The notes under the pieces were generated by a model that was given only the letters and a program-made list of their open reading frames with translations, was not told the origin of the DNA and made no database searches. Made by a program: the position numbers and the translations under genes. Of a DNA stretch of 64,000 nt, positions 24,140 through 34,872 are shown piece by piece (position 1 is the stretch's first letter; every line of letters begins with the position of its first letter). Location: assembly GCF_964204645.1 (NCBI RefSeq), contig NC_134031.1:21139307-21203306 (forward strand), written 5' to 3'. The DNA is from Tubulanus polymorphus (Eukaryota > Nemertea > Palaeonemertea > Tubulaniformes > Tubulanidae).

Positions 24140-25198
24140 CAAGAAGCCTGTCGGCTTATATAGCTCCGCTGTCTTTGTTGTGGCTTGGAGCATAGACTAT
24201 CACATCAGTATCTATTTGAAACTAGATGTTCAGGGACATTATAGCCATTTGGAGAAGGGCCACAATACCAATAATCATACTAACATACTCTAAACTGACA
24301 AACTGTTGGAACTGAAGTCATAAGTGGAACAAACTGTAGTCCCCAAGTATAGGCACCAAGTGAAATTTATCAAAAATCTATGCAATTGCTTCGATATAGA
24401 ATGGCTCTATACTTTTGTAGGCACTCCCCAATAGATCATTCATATGAAGTTTGGTTGAAATCTACTGAAAACTGGAGTAGAAGTAGAAATTTAAGTGAAA
24501 ATCTAAAAATAGCCCTAATTTGCATAATTTATGCAAAATCAAAAGTATGGCTCTATACTTTTGTAGGCACTCCCCCATAGATCATTCATACCAAGTTTGA
24601 TTGAAATCCGCTGAAAATCGATGGAGGAGTAGCGATTTTAGTGAAAATCTAAAAATAGCCCTAATTTGCATAATTTATGCAAAATCAAAAATATGGCTCT
24701 GTACTTTTGTAGGCACTCCCCCATAGATCATTCATACCAAGTTTGATTGAAATCCGCTGAAAATCGATGGAGGAGTAGCGATTTTAGTGAAAATCTAAAA
24801 ATAGCCCTAATTTGCATAATTTATGCAAAATCAAAAATATGGCTCTGTACTTTTGTAGGCACTCTCCCATAGATCATTCATACCAAGTTTGATTGAAATC
24901 CGCTGAAAATCGATGGAGGAGTAGCGATTTTAGTGAAAATCTAAAAATAGCCCTAATATGCATAATTTATGCAAAATCAAAATTATGGCTCTGTACTTTT
25001 GTAGGCACTCCCCCATAGATCATTCATACCAAGTTTCATCAAGATCCCATCAGAACTGTAGGACTAGTAGGGATATAAAGAAAAAGTTGACGCCGGACAC
25101 CGAACGGACGGACGGACGGACGGACGAACGACCGGACGGACGGACGACGAACCCCCTAACCCATCAGCTCCGCTGACCTTCGGTCACAGCGGAGCTAA
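24140..25198. mobile_element. Pearl/CvA-like Helitron-type non-autonomous element
   Basis: Units B and C read straight from ctctaaaaa to taatgaatttcc. Unit A has 1,059 bp in between, so this is a clean insertion. The element has a 5' palindromic start (agcctgtcggct), five tandem copies of a core of about 146 bp (starting near 24398, each with ggctctatacttttgtagg-type words), an ACGG microsatellite (about 25103-25145), and a terminal hairpin agctccgctg/cagcggagct ending in CTAA before a T. It also carries tagctccgct near the 5' end and agcggagcta at the 3' end as subterminal inverted repeats. Tandem cores plus an ACGG tail match my knowledge of bivalve pearl (CvA) elements, which belong with the DINE-1/Helitron group. 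No coding capacity. Confidence 0.8.
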
Positions 25199-25223
25199 TA
25201 ATGAATTTCCAAACAGGTTTTAC

Positions 25224-25781
25224 CTGCTACTGCTGCTGTTGCAGCTGGTGGTGGCGCTGTTGCTGCATAGTGCTGGTACTGCGGGTACTGCCAGTGCTGC
25301 TGTTGCAGCTGCTGGTGGCGCTGTTGCTGCATAGTGTTGGTACTGCGGGTACTGCCAGTGCTGCTGTTGCAGCTGGTGGTGGCGCCGTTGCTGCATGGTG
25401 CTGGTACTGCAGGTACTGCCAGTGCTGCTGTTGCAGCTGGTAGTGACGCCGTTGCTGCATGGTGCTGGTACTGCAGGTACTGCCAGTGCTGCTGTTGCAG
25501 CTGCTGGTGGTGCTGTTGCTGCATAGTGCTGGTACTGCGGGTACTGCCAGTGCTGCTGTTGCAGCTGGTGGTGGCGCCGTTGCTGCATGGTGCTGGTACT
25601 GCAGGTACTGCCAGTGCTGCTGTTGCAGCTGGTGGTGGCGCCGTTGCTGCATGGTGCTGGTACTGCAGGTACTGCCAGTGCTGCTGTTGCAGCTGCTGGT
25701 GGCGCTGTTGCTGCATGGTGCTGGTACTGCAGGTACTGCCAGTGCTGCTGTTGCTGCTGCTGCTGCGGTGTGTATCTCATC
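25224..25781 (-). other. 64-bp tandem repeat inside an exon-like segment (unit A)
   Basis: Minus strand: acceptor ttactctcagttacag, then G-ATG-AGA, then about 8.5 units of a 64-bp repeat, then donor CAG/gtaaaa. A preceding exon-like segment (25889-25936, acceptor ttttcttttcag, donor gtaagt) has stops in all frames and would be 5' UTR. From the ATG the frame is open for about 186 codons (MRYTPQQQQQ, then alternating Gln/His-, Ala/Pro- and Ser/Thr-rich stretches). Because 64 is not a multiple of three, every frame cycles through all three textures. In unit B (38053-38352) the frame stops inside the exon, and in C (48306-48534) after 14 codons, so coding function is doubtful outside A. Confidence 0.4.
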
Positions 25782-26218
25782 CTGTAACTGAGAGTAAAAC
25801 TGTAATTTTTAGTTCAAAAATAATTAAAAATATCAACAGAGACTGTGAAGAATTCTGTGGAGAAATTCATTACCAGTTTTATACTTACCTTAAATGAGCC
25901 TGTTTAAATAGTAAATTATATTGCATTCATTTCATTCTGAAAAGAAAAAGAAGCAATAATCAGTGGCAATAGAGCAGAATGTAACATCTCAAATTATCAA
26001 TCAATCAGACAGAAACAGTACAGGATTTCTGTAGATTAAACTGCTGTACTTATTTCATACTGATTGAACAGTTACAGATACATGTAACATTGTGTACAGA
26101 TACAGAGTACAGATCACTGCATTACTTCATCCTGTGATTGAACAGTGATTTAATGTTCTTTCATCTTCATTAGATTCCCATCAGTCTAACTAAAACATCA
26201 GAACATTTTAACTCATCT

Positions 26219-26646
26219 AACCTCCCGACCCGACCCTCCCAGACCCCATCCCTCCCACTCTCCCACACCCCTTCCCTCCCGCCCTCCCCGACCCCATCCC
26301 TCCCACCCTCCCGGACCCCTTCCCTCCCGCCCTCCCAAACCCCTTCCCTCCCGCCCTCCCCTTCCCTTCCCTTCCACCGTCCGATACCCCTTCCCTCCAG
26401 CGCCCCTTCCCTCCCTCCCTTCCTCCCTCCCTCAATGCCCTCCCACCTGGCCCTCCCTCAATGCCCTCCCACCTGGCCCACCCTCAATGCCCTCCCACCT
26501 AGCCCTCCCTCAATGCCCTCCCACCTGGCCCACCCTCAATGCCCTCCCCCCTGGCCCACCCTCAATGCCCTCCCACCTGGCCCACCCTCAATGCCCTCCC
26601 ACCTAGCCCTCCCTCAATGCCCTCCCACCTAGCCCTCCCTCAATGC
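26219..26646. repeat. C-rich minisatellite, left (unit A)
   Basis: Runs of ccctccc words. The second half has units of about 22 bp, caatgccctcccacctggcc. The minus strand is therefore packed with GGG runs and prone to form G-quadruplexes. Glycine-rich minus-strand frames are a by-product. Confidence 0.85.
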
Positions 26647-27749
26647 CTCCTCAACTCTCTTGTCTCCTCTTCACACACCACTCATCTGTACAATAACTAC
26701 AAAACGATTTGCCATTTTTCACGATCATATCAATTTCATATATAAATCAAAATCCTTAATCAATTGCATCATTGATGGGACTCACAGATACTTTCTCTAC
26801 ACATTTTGGAGGCATTCAGATGACCTCAAATGATCATATGCCTGGGTTGGTCTTGAAAATCACATGGCTTCAATTTTACAGATGATTTCTTTATCAATTT
26901 CATCAAATTATTCCTATTATTTCTACTCCCTCTAATAAGTATTCACAATATATCTCAGTTTCATGACAAGTTGCAGCAGTCGTCTGTAAATAGATTTCAT
27001 TTCATCAAATGATGCGAGTTTGAGTTGTAGAGGTTTCATCTACAAAACATCAAACTAAACCTGAGGAACTTAATGTTGTAAGGTAGGGGGACGTATATGG
27101 AGGGTTCACCCGAACCGAGGAATAAGCCCGAACCAAATCTCCACACTCACAAAATGTCGTGAGAAGGGCAAACACAAACCAAGGACAAGAATGATGGCTG
27201 AGATCAAAACAATTAATGCTATTTATGTTGCTTCACCAATTCAACATGACGTCACTAAATGAAACCATTGTGGACTATTTCAATACTCTCTACTAGAGGT
27301 TTCATATAAGCAAGTAGTTTATGGAATCCTATTCATAAAAGTCATAAGTCAATGTTTTTAAACTGCTGATGCAAAATATATACGTCAGAAATAATCTGTT
27401 TGATTGTCTTTTCAAGTTAACACTTAAACCCAGTGGAACAAATCAAACTCCAGCCATTTTTCCTTCATTTGCCATTTTTCGTTTTTACTCTTTTCTCTGA
27501 CTTTTAGCACTTGAGTCGAGGTAGGAATAGACCCCTGCCCGCTCGCTAAGCGTGCAGGACACTAAACCTTCGAATTGCTCTCGGACCCCACTCTTTATAT
27601 CAGCAATTCATGCTGTTTTATTTTATTCACGCATTCGCTTTACATTTTTTCATATGGCTTTTCCTTATTTGTCGTCTCACTAAAATTCTCATCAGTTCCG
27701 ACTTGGATCAAGTTTAATCTTTTAGAGACAAACAGCAAAAGGTTGTGTT

Positions 27750-27753
27750 AGTT

Positions 27754-27785
<32 letters not shown>

Positions 27786-27801
27786 TGCAGCAGCAACACT
27801 G
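27750..27801 (-). other. Second CAG tract / poly-alanine exon-like segment (unit A)
   Basis: Plus strand: caccagcagcag with about ten CAG triplets and one CTG. Minus strand: an acceptor-like catctgtatcag precedes a frame of poly-Ala followed by GATNTTFCCLSLKD and a stop. The tract is interrupted differently in B (about 40140-40182) and C (about 50284-50320). The resemblance to the 22966 segment may be only the shared triplet. Confidence 0.3.
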
Positions 27802-27906
27802 ATACAGATGAATCTTTCATTAACTACGTCATTTGTTCCATTCTCAAATATTGAGTCATGAAGGCAACAGAAATAACTTTAAAAAACGTTAAATCTTTCA
27901 TTCATG

Positions 27907-28125
27907 GTCTTTGTTTAGTGACCTAAGCGTCAAAGTTTGGTTCATAGCCCAGGTTTGGTGACCAAAGAGTCAAAGTTTGGTTCATGGCTCAGGTTTAGTG
28001 ACCAAAGAGTCAAAGTTTGATTCATAGCTCAGGTTTAGTGACCAAAGAGTCAAAGTTTGGTTCATAGCCCTGTTTTGGTGACCAAAGAGTCAAAGTTTGG
28101 TCTATGATTCTGATTTGGTGACCAC
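27907..28125. repeat. 40-bp minisatellite (unit A)
   Basis: About five units with the pattern gaccaaagagtcaaagtttg then gttcatagctcaggtttagt. Unit B has about two and unit C about nine or ten. Confidence 0.88.
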
Positions 28126-28785
28126 GGAGGGTAAATATAGCTCATGGCCCTCGTTAAAGGTAAGTCAGTTTTATGGCTCTGGTTTGATTAGCAAATAATA
28201 TGAGAAATTGTGCGTTGCATATGTTGAATAGGGGAATTGGACTAAACACTCATCACTAGAATAAAGTGAAGAATTATGTTTACACTGAATGGGCTCAAAA
28301 TCTTGTACTAATTGATAAAGTCCGAAATAATTCTGACTAATTGAGTCTACCGGAAAATGATGCATTGATCGAAGTCTAAAAGCTATAAACTGACAAATTG
28401 ATCGAGCACTGATAATATTTTAAATAACAGCGGAGGATGAAATAACTTTCATAAAACTGATATGATCGTGAAAAATGGCAAAATACACTAGATACACCTC
28501 CCCCACGCTTTATCAGAGTCTCATTGTAGTAGGAAGATTGCCGTAGCCTAACTGTAAAAACTACAACTACATCTGGTTGAATATCATTTGTTTTTATGGC
28601 TTTTAAATTCAGTAAAATATTTCCTGATAGAAGTATAATTAGTTCGCAGCCCCTTAAATTCTGTCTAGAATAGAATTATAAGTCACAGGTAGAAATAGAA
28701 TATTATCCTATTCTAAAATGAATATAATAATAGAACAATAGTCTCTCCGTGTCAATCTTTGTCCCACCTAAAAATTGAACAGTTT

Positions 28786-29566
28786 ATTTCAGAAGATGTG
28801 TCCCATCTTTTTGAAAAGGATAACTAATTATTAAGGATATCTATGAATAGTGATATACTGTGCCATGAAGGCAAATGTAGAAGTGTGTCTGAAAATCCAT
28901 AAAAGTGATAACAAAACATATCACTTATTCTAATGAGTTCTATACTCTTCTTCCAAAAATGAAGAGTAGGTCTCTGTCTAAGAATCTGCAGAAAAAAGAG
29001 GAAGCAGCGATGAATGTGACTGCATCTCGACTCTCGTCAATAATTTTCTAAGTCGTCCTATACAGTTCTCAGTATTTACAGCCGTTTTTAAAATAGCACA
29101 GAAGAAAATACATTTTTCAGCTGGAAATGTATCAGTAAACCGCCAGATATCAACAGTAATTATTACGTATGATTATTGTTTCATTCAATTATTAATGAAA
29201 CCGTGTTTTGATCGGAGCCAAGGAGCAGTTTGTGATCATTCAAAAAATATCTCTCATTCCTGACCACATTAAATAATGGCCCTAAAATTTGAAACGTCCC
29301 AATTCAAAAATCTGGGGGCAATTATCTCATAACGATTGAGAGAAGTGATGGTGAAATTACGTGCGCACTCACCGGGGATCAAACCCGGGTCTCATAGAAA
29401 TAACAACTAGTAAAATAGAACGAGTCCAATTGGCCGATGCTTATACAGCTTGTCATGCATAACAACTGAAACATGACATGTTGCAGTCACGTGTTTCATA
29501 ATGATTAATCCTTTCTTAGAATAATAAAAAGATGGGACACATTTTCTGAAATATCCTAAACTTCAA
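28786..29566. mobile_element. Nested inverted-repeat element of about 0.8 kb (unit A)
   Basis: Ends share agaaaatgtgtcccatc in inverted orientation (28793 region and the complement near 29533-29555). Inside, near 29365-29397, is a tRNA-like stretch on the minus strand (acccgggtttgatcccc, close to a B box). Weak open frames of 60-119 codons differ between units and are not supported as genes. Equivalents lie near 40795-41515 and 51470-52240. Confidence 0.5.
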
Positions 29567-29622
29567 GACTAAAACTACGACTAAACCACCTGTACTTGTA
29601 CCTAAACCCTAAAGCCCCACCA

Positions 29623-29883
29623 TATATCCCTCCCTCCAAAGTCCTACCACCACCCCTACATCCCTCCCATCCTCCCGGACCCCATCCCTCCCACCCTCCC
29701 GGACCCCTTCCCTCCCCCTCCCGGACCCCTTCCCTACCGCCCTCCCTCCCAAACCCCTTCCCTCCTGCCCTCCCTCACCCCATCCCTCCCACCCAGACCC
29801 CTTCCCTCCCACCGTCCCCCACCCCAACCCTCCCTCCCTCTACCCCTTCCCTCCCCCAACCCTACCCACCCTCCCCAAACCCC
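29623..29883. repeat. C-rich minisatellite, right (unit A)
   Basis: ccctccc-rich DNA with the variants accccatccctccc and accccttccctccc, ending at the right inverted arm. The complementary strand is G-quadruplex-prone. Confidence 0.85.
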
Positions 29884-30082
29884 GTGGTTAGGTGAGTAGA
29901 ATGTTCTGATGTTTTAGTTAGACGGATGGGAATCTAATGAAGATGAAAGAACATTAAATCACTGTTCAATCACAGGATGAAGTAATGCAGTGATCTGTAC
30001 TCTGTATCTGTACACAATGTTACATGTATCTGTAACTGAACAATCAGTATGAAATAAGTACAGCAGTTTAATCTGCAGAAAT

Positions 30083-30694
30083 TCTAACTCTTAAGATACA
30101 CATGATCTGATTATCACGAAGAAACATGATTGATAACAGTTGTATTATTGACATCAGGAACCAGTTTCATATTGATTAGAAATAACATTTTAGTTGATCA
30201 CAATTTAGAAAACCTGTAAACCCGCTTACAGAAATAACAATCCCAACCATGAACTGATTATAGCCAAATATTCACCAAAAGAAATTTGAAATGATTGAAT
30301 AACTGTGACAGGTTTCTGAGATTTCATTTCAAAACATGGTTTATAACAAACAATATAAAATTGGTCCCTTAAAATCAATTCAACAACCGATAAATAAAGA
30401 TTAATGTTACTTATCTTGAATTTCCACATAGGCTATAGTGATTCCTGATGTCATGCTGAATCCAAGAGTGATTCCCGATGTTCTGTGCTAAATCAAAAAA
30501 AGTCTGGTAGTAAAACACTGATTCCTTGTTGTCCTGTGCTGAATCCAAGAATGATTCCCGATGTCCGGCGCAAAACCAAAAAAGTCTGATTGTGAAACAC
30601 TGATTCCTTGTTGTCCTGTGCTGAATCTAAGAGTGATTCTTGTTTTCCTGTGCTGAATCAAAATTCCCGTTGAACATGTTGAAGTGATACCTAT
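30083..30694 (-). other. Exon-like segment with internal repeats (unit A)
   Basis: On the minus strand an acceptor-like tttgtctattatag near 30693 opens onto several diverged copies of gattcagcacaggacaac and a gattcagcat variant. Frames of 71-112 codons with recurring SAQDNKESVF or IQHRTTRNQCF words differ between units. No clean donor was found at the far end (aagataagtaac). Present in B (to 42654) and C (to 53467). Unknown function; possibly only a short tandem repeat. Confidence 0.3.
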
Positions 30695-30965
30695 AATAGA
30701 CAAATCTAAGATTGTTTTCTTTCCTTAGAAATAACTGCAGAAATATCAAATCTAAAATTCAAACTTACAAATTAGATTGTTCGCTCCAATCTGCAGTTCA
30801 TTTATTCAAGGGGTTTTTCTATCCACAGTTTAGGTTTTGCATCTAGAGTTCAACATGAAATAAACAAGAAAGTAATGAAAAAACGAACAGTTTAAATATT
30901 ATCTGTTTCTGAAACCAATGAAGATCATCATCATCAATATCACAGACGAATGGAGGCAAGTAGAG

Positions 30966-31312
30966 GCATCCATCCTCCCGCGGCAGGGACTCGAACCTGA
31001 TGGCATCCAGAATGCCACGGTACGAAACCCTGCCACACTAGACCGAGTGCGCAGCAGCTACATGCGCAGCTTAGATGATGTCATTAATAGCCAATTAGAA
31101 ATTCAGTTTTATTTGAGCCCGGGTTTTCCCATTTATAGTTCTTCCGTGAAATTTACCTCAGCGATTAACGAGCAATCTGATTGGTGCTGCAAGATTTCAT
31201 GCGGCAAAGCTGCGCATGTACCTGCGCACCCGGTCTAGTGTGGCAGGGGTTCGTGCCGTGGCTGAGTGTAGCGAGGGATGTCATCAGGTTCAAATCCCTC
31301 CCATGGGAGGAT
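30966..31312. mobile_element. Fold-back of two tRNA-like heads (unit A)
   Basis: Arms of about 80-90 bp in inverted orientation contain cctgccacactagacc and ggtctagtgtggcagg. Reading outward, each arm looks tRNA-like: the right arm has an A-box-like ccgtggctgagtgtag and a B box ggttcaaatcc, and the left arm has ggttcgagtcc on the minus strand. This is either an inverted pair of SINE heads or a fold-back element that captured a tRNA. Copies at about 42919-43260 and 53685-54030. Confidence 0.65.
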
Positions 31313-31763
31313 GTTGCTGTTGGTGTCCCACACGTTTGGACTGTGATTGATATCGATTTAGCGACAGATGAAATAAACTTACACTGTTTGATTAAATCAG
31401 TCGATGGAATCATTTTAGAACAAATTCATTACAACACAGCGAGATGAAGCCCATCGTGATCTAGAAATATCAGGATGGAATGACGTCGATATGCTTGACT
31501 GAGCGCCACCATATGTGCACTGTTTGTAGGATGTGACTCTGAAATAATATGATTTCCCACAATATCTGAGATGGAATATTTTTCGCCATTTAAACCAATG
31601 TTACAAACACTTACCAAATATTGAAATACTGATTTCAGGGGTCGGGAAGGAGGGTGGCAATGTTTGTATTAGGTGAGGTTTTTGCTTAATTTCGTGTTAT
31701 ATGGTAAAGCACGCCATTTTGATATTGCGTCATAGTGTACCTCAGATTGGGATTCCCGCCGCT

Positions 31764-32038
31764 AGACTGGTCACCGCCACATGTACTCGCAGTTAGAAAT
31801 GGCAACCAGTCTATTGCAGGTCTCGGCTTCTTTTCGATTAGATTGGATTCTTAAATTCTACGAAATATTCAAAGAATTTATTCTAATGAAAACCACGCTT
31901 TTTACCAATCTAATCATTCGTTTCGAGGTTTCCGGAATTACTACTTTAGTTCACAGAAATTCCGCTATCGTTATTCATAGGGGCAGCAGTGAACGGTTGT
32001 TATCTGATGCAGTCTTGCTATTTTACTGTGGCATGTGA
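31764..32038 (+). other. Open frame conserved in three units, function unknown (unit A)
   Basis: The plus-strand frame includes IFKEFILMKTTLFTNLIIRF and then VHRNSAIVIHRGS. The same residues occur in B (43681-43947) and C (54440-54706), while the N-terminal parts differ by frame. The near-identity could be due to recent duplication rather than selection. Flanking agactggt and accagtct form a small inverted repeat. Not recognised. Confidence 0.2.
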
Positions 32039-32402
32039 GGAATACAGATTTTTCTTAAGTCAAATTTCATTCATCACTCAACACTAGTTTGTTAGAAATT
32101 GATAACTGTACCATCATTAGAGCATTAAGGAGAGTAAATGGTATGATAGAATCTCCCTAATTCCGATCATTGGGACCAACAAAATTCATCCGTTTTACGG
32201 CAAATCCGGATTAAAAGTCATTTTCGTGTATATTAATGATTAAATTGACAGTAAATATTATCCGGATTAGACCAAAATTGGGATTAAGCCGATGCAGATT
32301 AAACGATTTAGCTTGACTGTATTAGCCAATAGAATCACCCATCTTCACCCATCAAACTGGCCCCAGGGCACTAAACTTACCAAGAAAAAAACACTGACGA
32401 GT

Positions 32403-33040
32403 GTTGGCCTGTTAAATAAACGCAGAAACCCTAGTGTTGGCCTGTTTGATAAACTCAGTAACCCTAGTGTTGGCCTGATTAATAAACGTAGAAACCCTAG
32501 TGTTGGCCTGGTGAATAAACGCAGAAACTCTTGTGTTGGCCTGTTTAATAAACTCAGTAACCCTAGTGTTGGCCTGATTAATACACTCAGTAACCCTAGT
32601 GTTGGCCTGTTTAATAAACGCAGAAACCCTAGTGTTGGCCTGATTAATAAACGCAGAAACCCTAGTGTTGGCCTGTTTAATAAACTCAGTAACCCTAGTG
32701 TTGGCCTGATTAATAAACTCGGTAACCCTAGTGTTGGCCTGTTTAATAAACGTAGAAACCCTAGTGTTGGCCTGCTTAATAAACTCAGTAACCCTAGTGT
32801 TGGCCTGTTTAATAAACGTAGAAACCCTAGTGTTGGCCTGCTTAAGAAACGCAGTAACCCTAGTGTTGGCCTGTTTAATAAACGCAGTAACCCGAGTGTT
32901 GGCCTGGTGAATAAACGTAGAAACCCTAGTGTTGGCCTGTTTAATAAACGTAGAAACCCTAGTATTGGCCTGTTTAATAAACGTAGAAACCCTAGTGTTG
33001 GCCTGTTTAATAAACGCCGAAACCCTAGTGTTGGCCTTGT
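32403..33040. repeat. 33-bp minisatellite, long array (unit B)
   Basis: About 19-20 units, a mixture of variants (cgcagaaacc, cgtagaaacc, ctcagtaacc). Frames are open on both strands for over 200 codons (NKRRNPSVGLF, or NRPTLGFLRLL on the minus strand). Simultaneous open frames on both strands are the signature of a stop-free repeat, not of a gene. Confidence 0.93.
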
Positions 33041-33086
33041 ACCACACTGACCAACCATATTCACAAACCAGGTCAGCCATCAGAAC

Positions 33087-33599
33087 TCAGCGGTCTAGTG
33101 GTTAGCGTGCTCGGCTGGCATGCTGGAGGGCGCAGGTTCGAGTCCTGCTAGGTTTATCGATCTAGGGTTAGGGTTAGTGCCTCAGGTTGGGGCTAATTTT
33201 TGGCCCAGCGAGGTATTTGTAGTACGATGATCATCTGTTTGACTCGGGTTATTTTTTGGTCAATAGATTCTATACTAACTTATATATTTTGAACACAAAT
33301 ATTTGCTTTATCCTTAGAAGCCACTTTATTTAAAAGATACTTCGCTCAAAACAGTAGTTTATTTCTGAATGAATAAAAGAGTTGGTGACATTATTCAATA
33401 TATATAAAAACCACAATATCTACTTTAAGGTTGGTATGCAACAATTTCCACTCTTTTCCATAGGTGTCGCTTTGGATAAATGTCTATATCTCTTGACCCA
33501 AAGGACCGATTACGATTAAACTTGATACACAGGAACTTTTATCAAGTAGCACTCGGGGTGGGTGAAATCGCTCTAGGTTGAAGTTACACTGTCCTAAAA
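33087..33599 (+). mobile_element. tRNA-derived SINE (unit B)
   Basis: The same family, with A and B boxes intact. The telomere-like words after the head are shorter than in unit 0. Confidence 0.8.
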
Positions 33600-33875
33600 T
33601 GGCTCCAAACAACGTGAAATTGGTAGTTAGGCCTACTTCGAGTACGGGTAGAACACAGTTTGAAATCGTATCGTTGTAGGTTATCGTAAAGAAGATGTAT
33701 CCGTTAATACGACGATTAACAGTACAAATATCGATATAGACACGGTTTTAGTCGAGACATTGATCGCCGGGTTTAAACATTCCTGGATATGACCATGTTT
33801 CACAATTAAATTCTTCTTCTAAATGAGGACGACCATCGATCACGTGTCTAATCGCATCATAATGGGAACGGGTTG
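33600..33875 (-). pseudogene. Two-transmembrane exon remnant (unit B)
   Basis: Equivalent to 20051-20310. An insertion of about 8 bp (tatccgtt near 33696) shifts the frame inside the first helix, so this copy cannot encode both helices in one frame. Confidence 0.45.
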
Positions 33876-33889
33876 TCCCGCGTTCGAAC

Positions 33890-34872
33890 CAAGTAATTAC
33901 TGATACTGGTTCAGAGTGGTATTGATACTGAATAGAGGATGAACAGGGGTGTCACGGGTTCGAACCCAGTAATTACTGATACTGGTTCAGAGTAGTCTTG
34001 ATACTGAATAGAGGATGTACAGGGGTGTCACGGGTTCGAACCCAGTAATTACTGATACTGATTCAGAGAGGTCCTGATGCTGATTAGATGATGTACAGGG
34101 GTGTCCCGGGTTCGAACTCAGTAGTGGTCCAAGTTGTCCTGATGCTGAATGGAGGATGTACAGGGGTGTCCCGGATTCAAATCCGGTCTATTGGTACTGA
34201 TTCTGATTGGTCCTGATGCTGAATCGAGGATGTACAGGGGTGTGTCCCGGGTTCGAGAACCAGTAATTACTGATACTGATTCAGAGTGGTCCTGATGCTG
34301 ATTAGATGATGTACAGGGGTGTCCCGGGTTCGAACGCAGTAGTGGTCCAAGTTGTCCTGATGCTGAATGGAGGATGTACGGTGGTGTCCCGACCGTACGG
34401 TGCTGCCGCTATGCTCATCGTTAGCGGGATTTCGATACACTAACTGAAGTGAACTCTGGCAATCTTCGTGGTGTCCAGTTATACTCCCTTACACTTGATT
34501 GCCAGAGTTGATTAACGTTAGTGTATGAAAATCCCGCTACCGATGAGCATAGAGGCAGCACCGTACGGTAAAATGTTGATATCTTAACAAAAGTAATTAC
34601 TGATAACTGATTCTCATTGGTCCTGATGCTGAATGGAGGATGTACAGGGGTGTGTCACGGGTTCGAAACCAGTAATTACTGATACTGGTTATGAGTAGTC
34701 CCGATGCTAATTAGATGATGTACAGGGGTGTCCCGGGTTCGAAACCAGTAGTGGTCCAAGTTGTCCTGATTGTGAATAGAGGATGTACAGGGGTATCCCG
34801 GGTTCAAACCCAGTAATTACTTATACTGATTCAGTGGTACTGATGCCGAATATAGGATGTACAGGGGTCACT
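33890..34872. repeat. tRNA-like 76-bp tandem array (unit B)
   Basis: About eleven units, split by the MITE at 34392-34569. The array is longer before the MITE than in A or C. Confidence 0.85.
34392..34569. mobile_element. 178-bp fold-back MITE (unit B)
   Basis: Full-length copy with ends accgtacggtgctg and complement. Confidence 0.88.

Larger units (their letters stand above)
26025..30082. mobile_element. 4.1-kb segment bounded by ~198-bp inverted repeats (unit A)
   Basis: Arms 26025-26222 and 29884-30082 are reverse complements at high identity (atttctgtagattaaactg against the complement near 30063-30082). Each arm is followed on its inner side by a C-rich minisatellite on the plus strand. 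The interior holds a CAG tract, a 40-bp minisatellite and a nested inverted-repeat element, but no recognisable transposase. Equivalents: 38599-42032 and 48778-52806. It could be a large non-autonomous DNA element fixed in the unit before amplification. Confidence 0.6.
19120..32077. repeat. Macro-repeat unit A (13.0 kb)
   Basis: The border is set at tcaacactagtttgttag, which recurs at 32078, 44023 and 54782. Order inside: 33-bp minisatellite reduced to about one unit (19448-19490), SINE, two-transmembrane exon remnant, 76-bp array with MITE, spacer, exon-like minus-strand segments with a CAG tract, a pearl-like insertion, a 64-bp repeat, a 4.1-kb inverted-repeat-bounded segment, a dispersed exon-like repeat and a tRNA-like fold-back. 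The three full units align from end to end at high identity, judged by eye. Most differences are repeat-number changes and single insertions. Confidence 0.88.

Noticed and set aside
26217-26435. Glycine-rich minus-strand frames in the C-rich arrays, as possible structural proteins
   Set aside because: Frames differ in every unit and follow the simple ccctcc repeat. No start context or splice sites.
27907-28125. CRISPR-like array
   Set aside because: The 40-bp units are adjacent with no unique spacers, there are no cas genes, and the DNA is eukaryotic.
32292-33064. Open frames of 222-252 codons on both strands in the 33-bp minisatellite
   Set aside because: The unit is a multiple of three and stop-free on both strands, so long frames arise automatically. 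Copy number varies widely and the leader peptide is frameshifted in unit 0.
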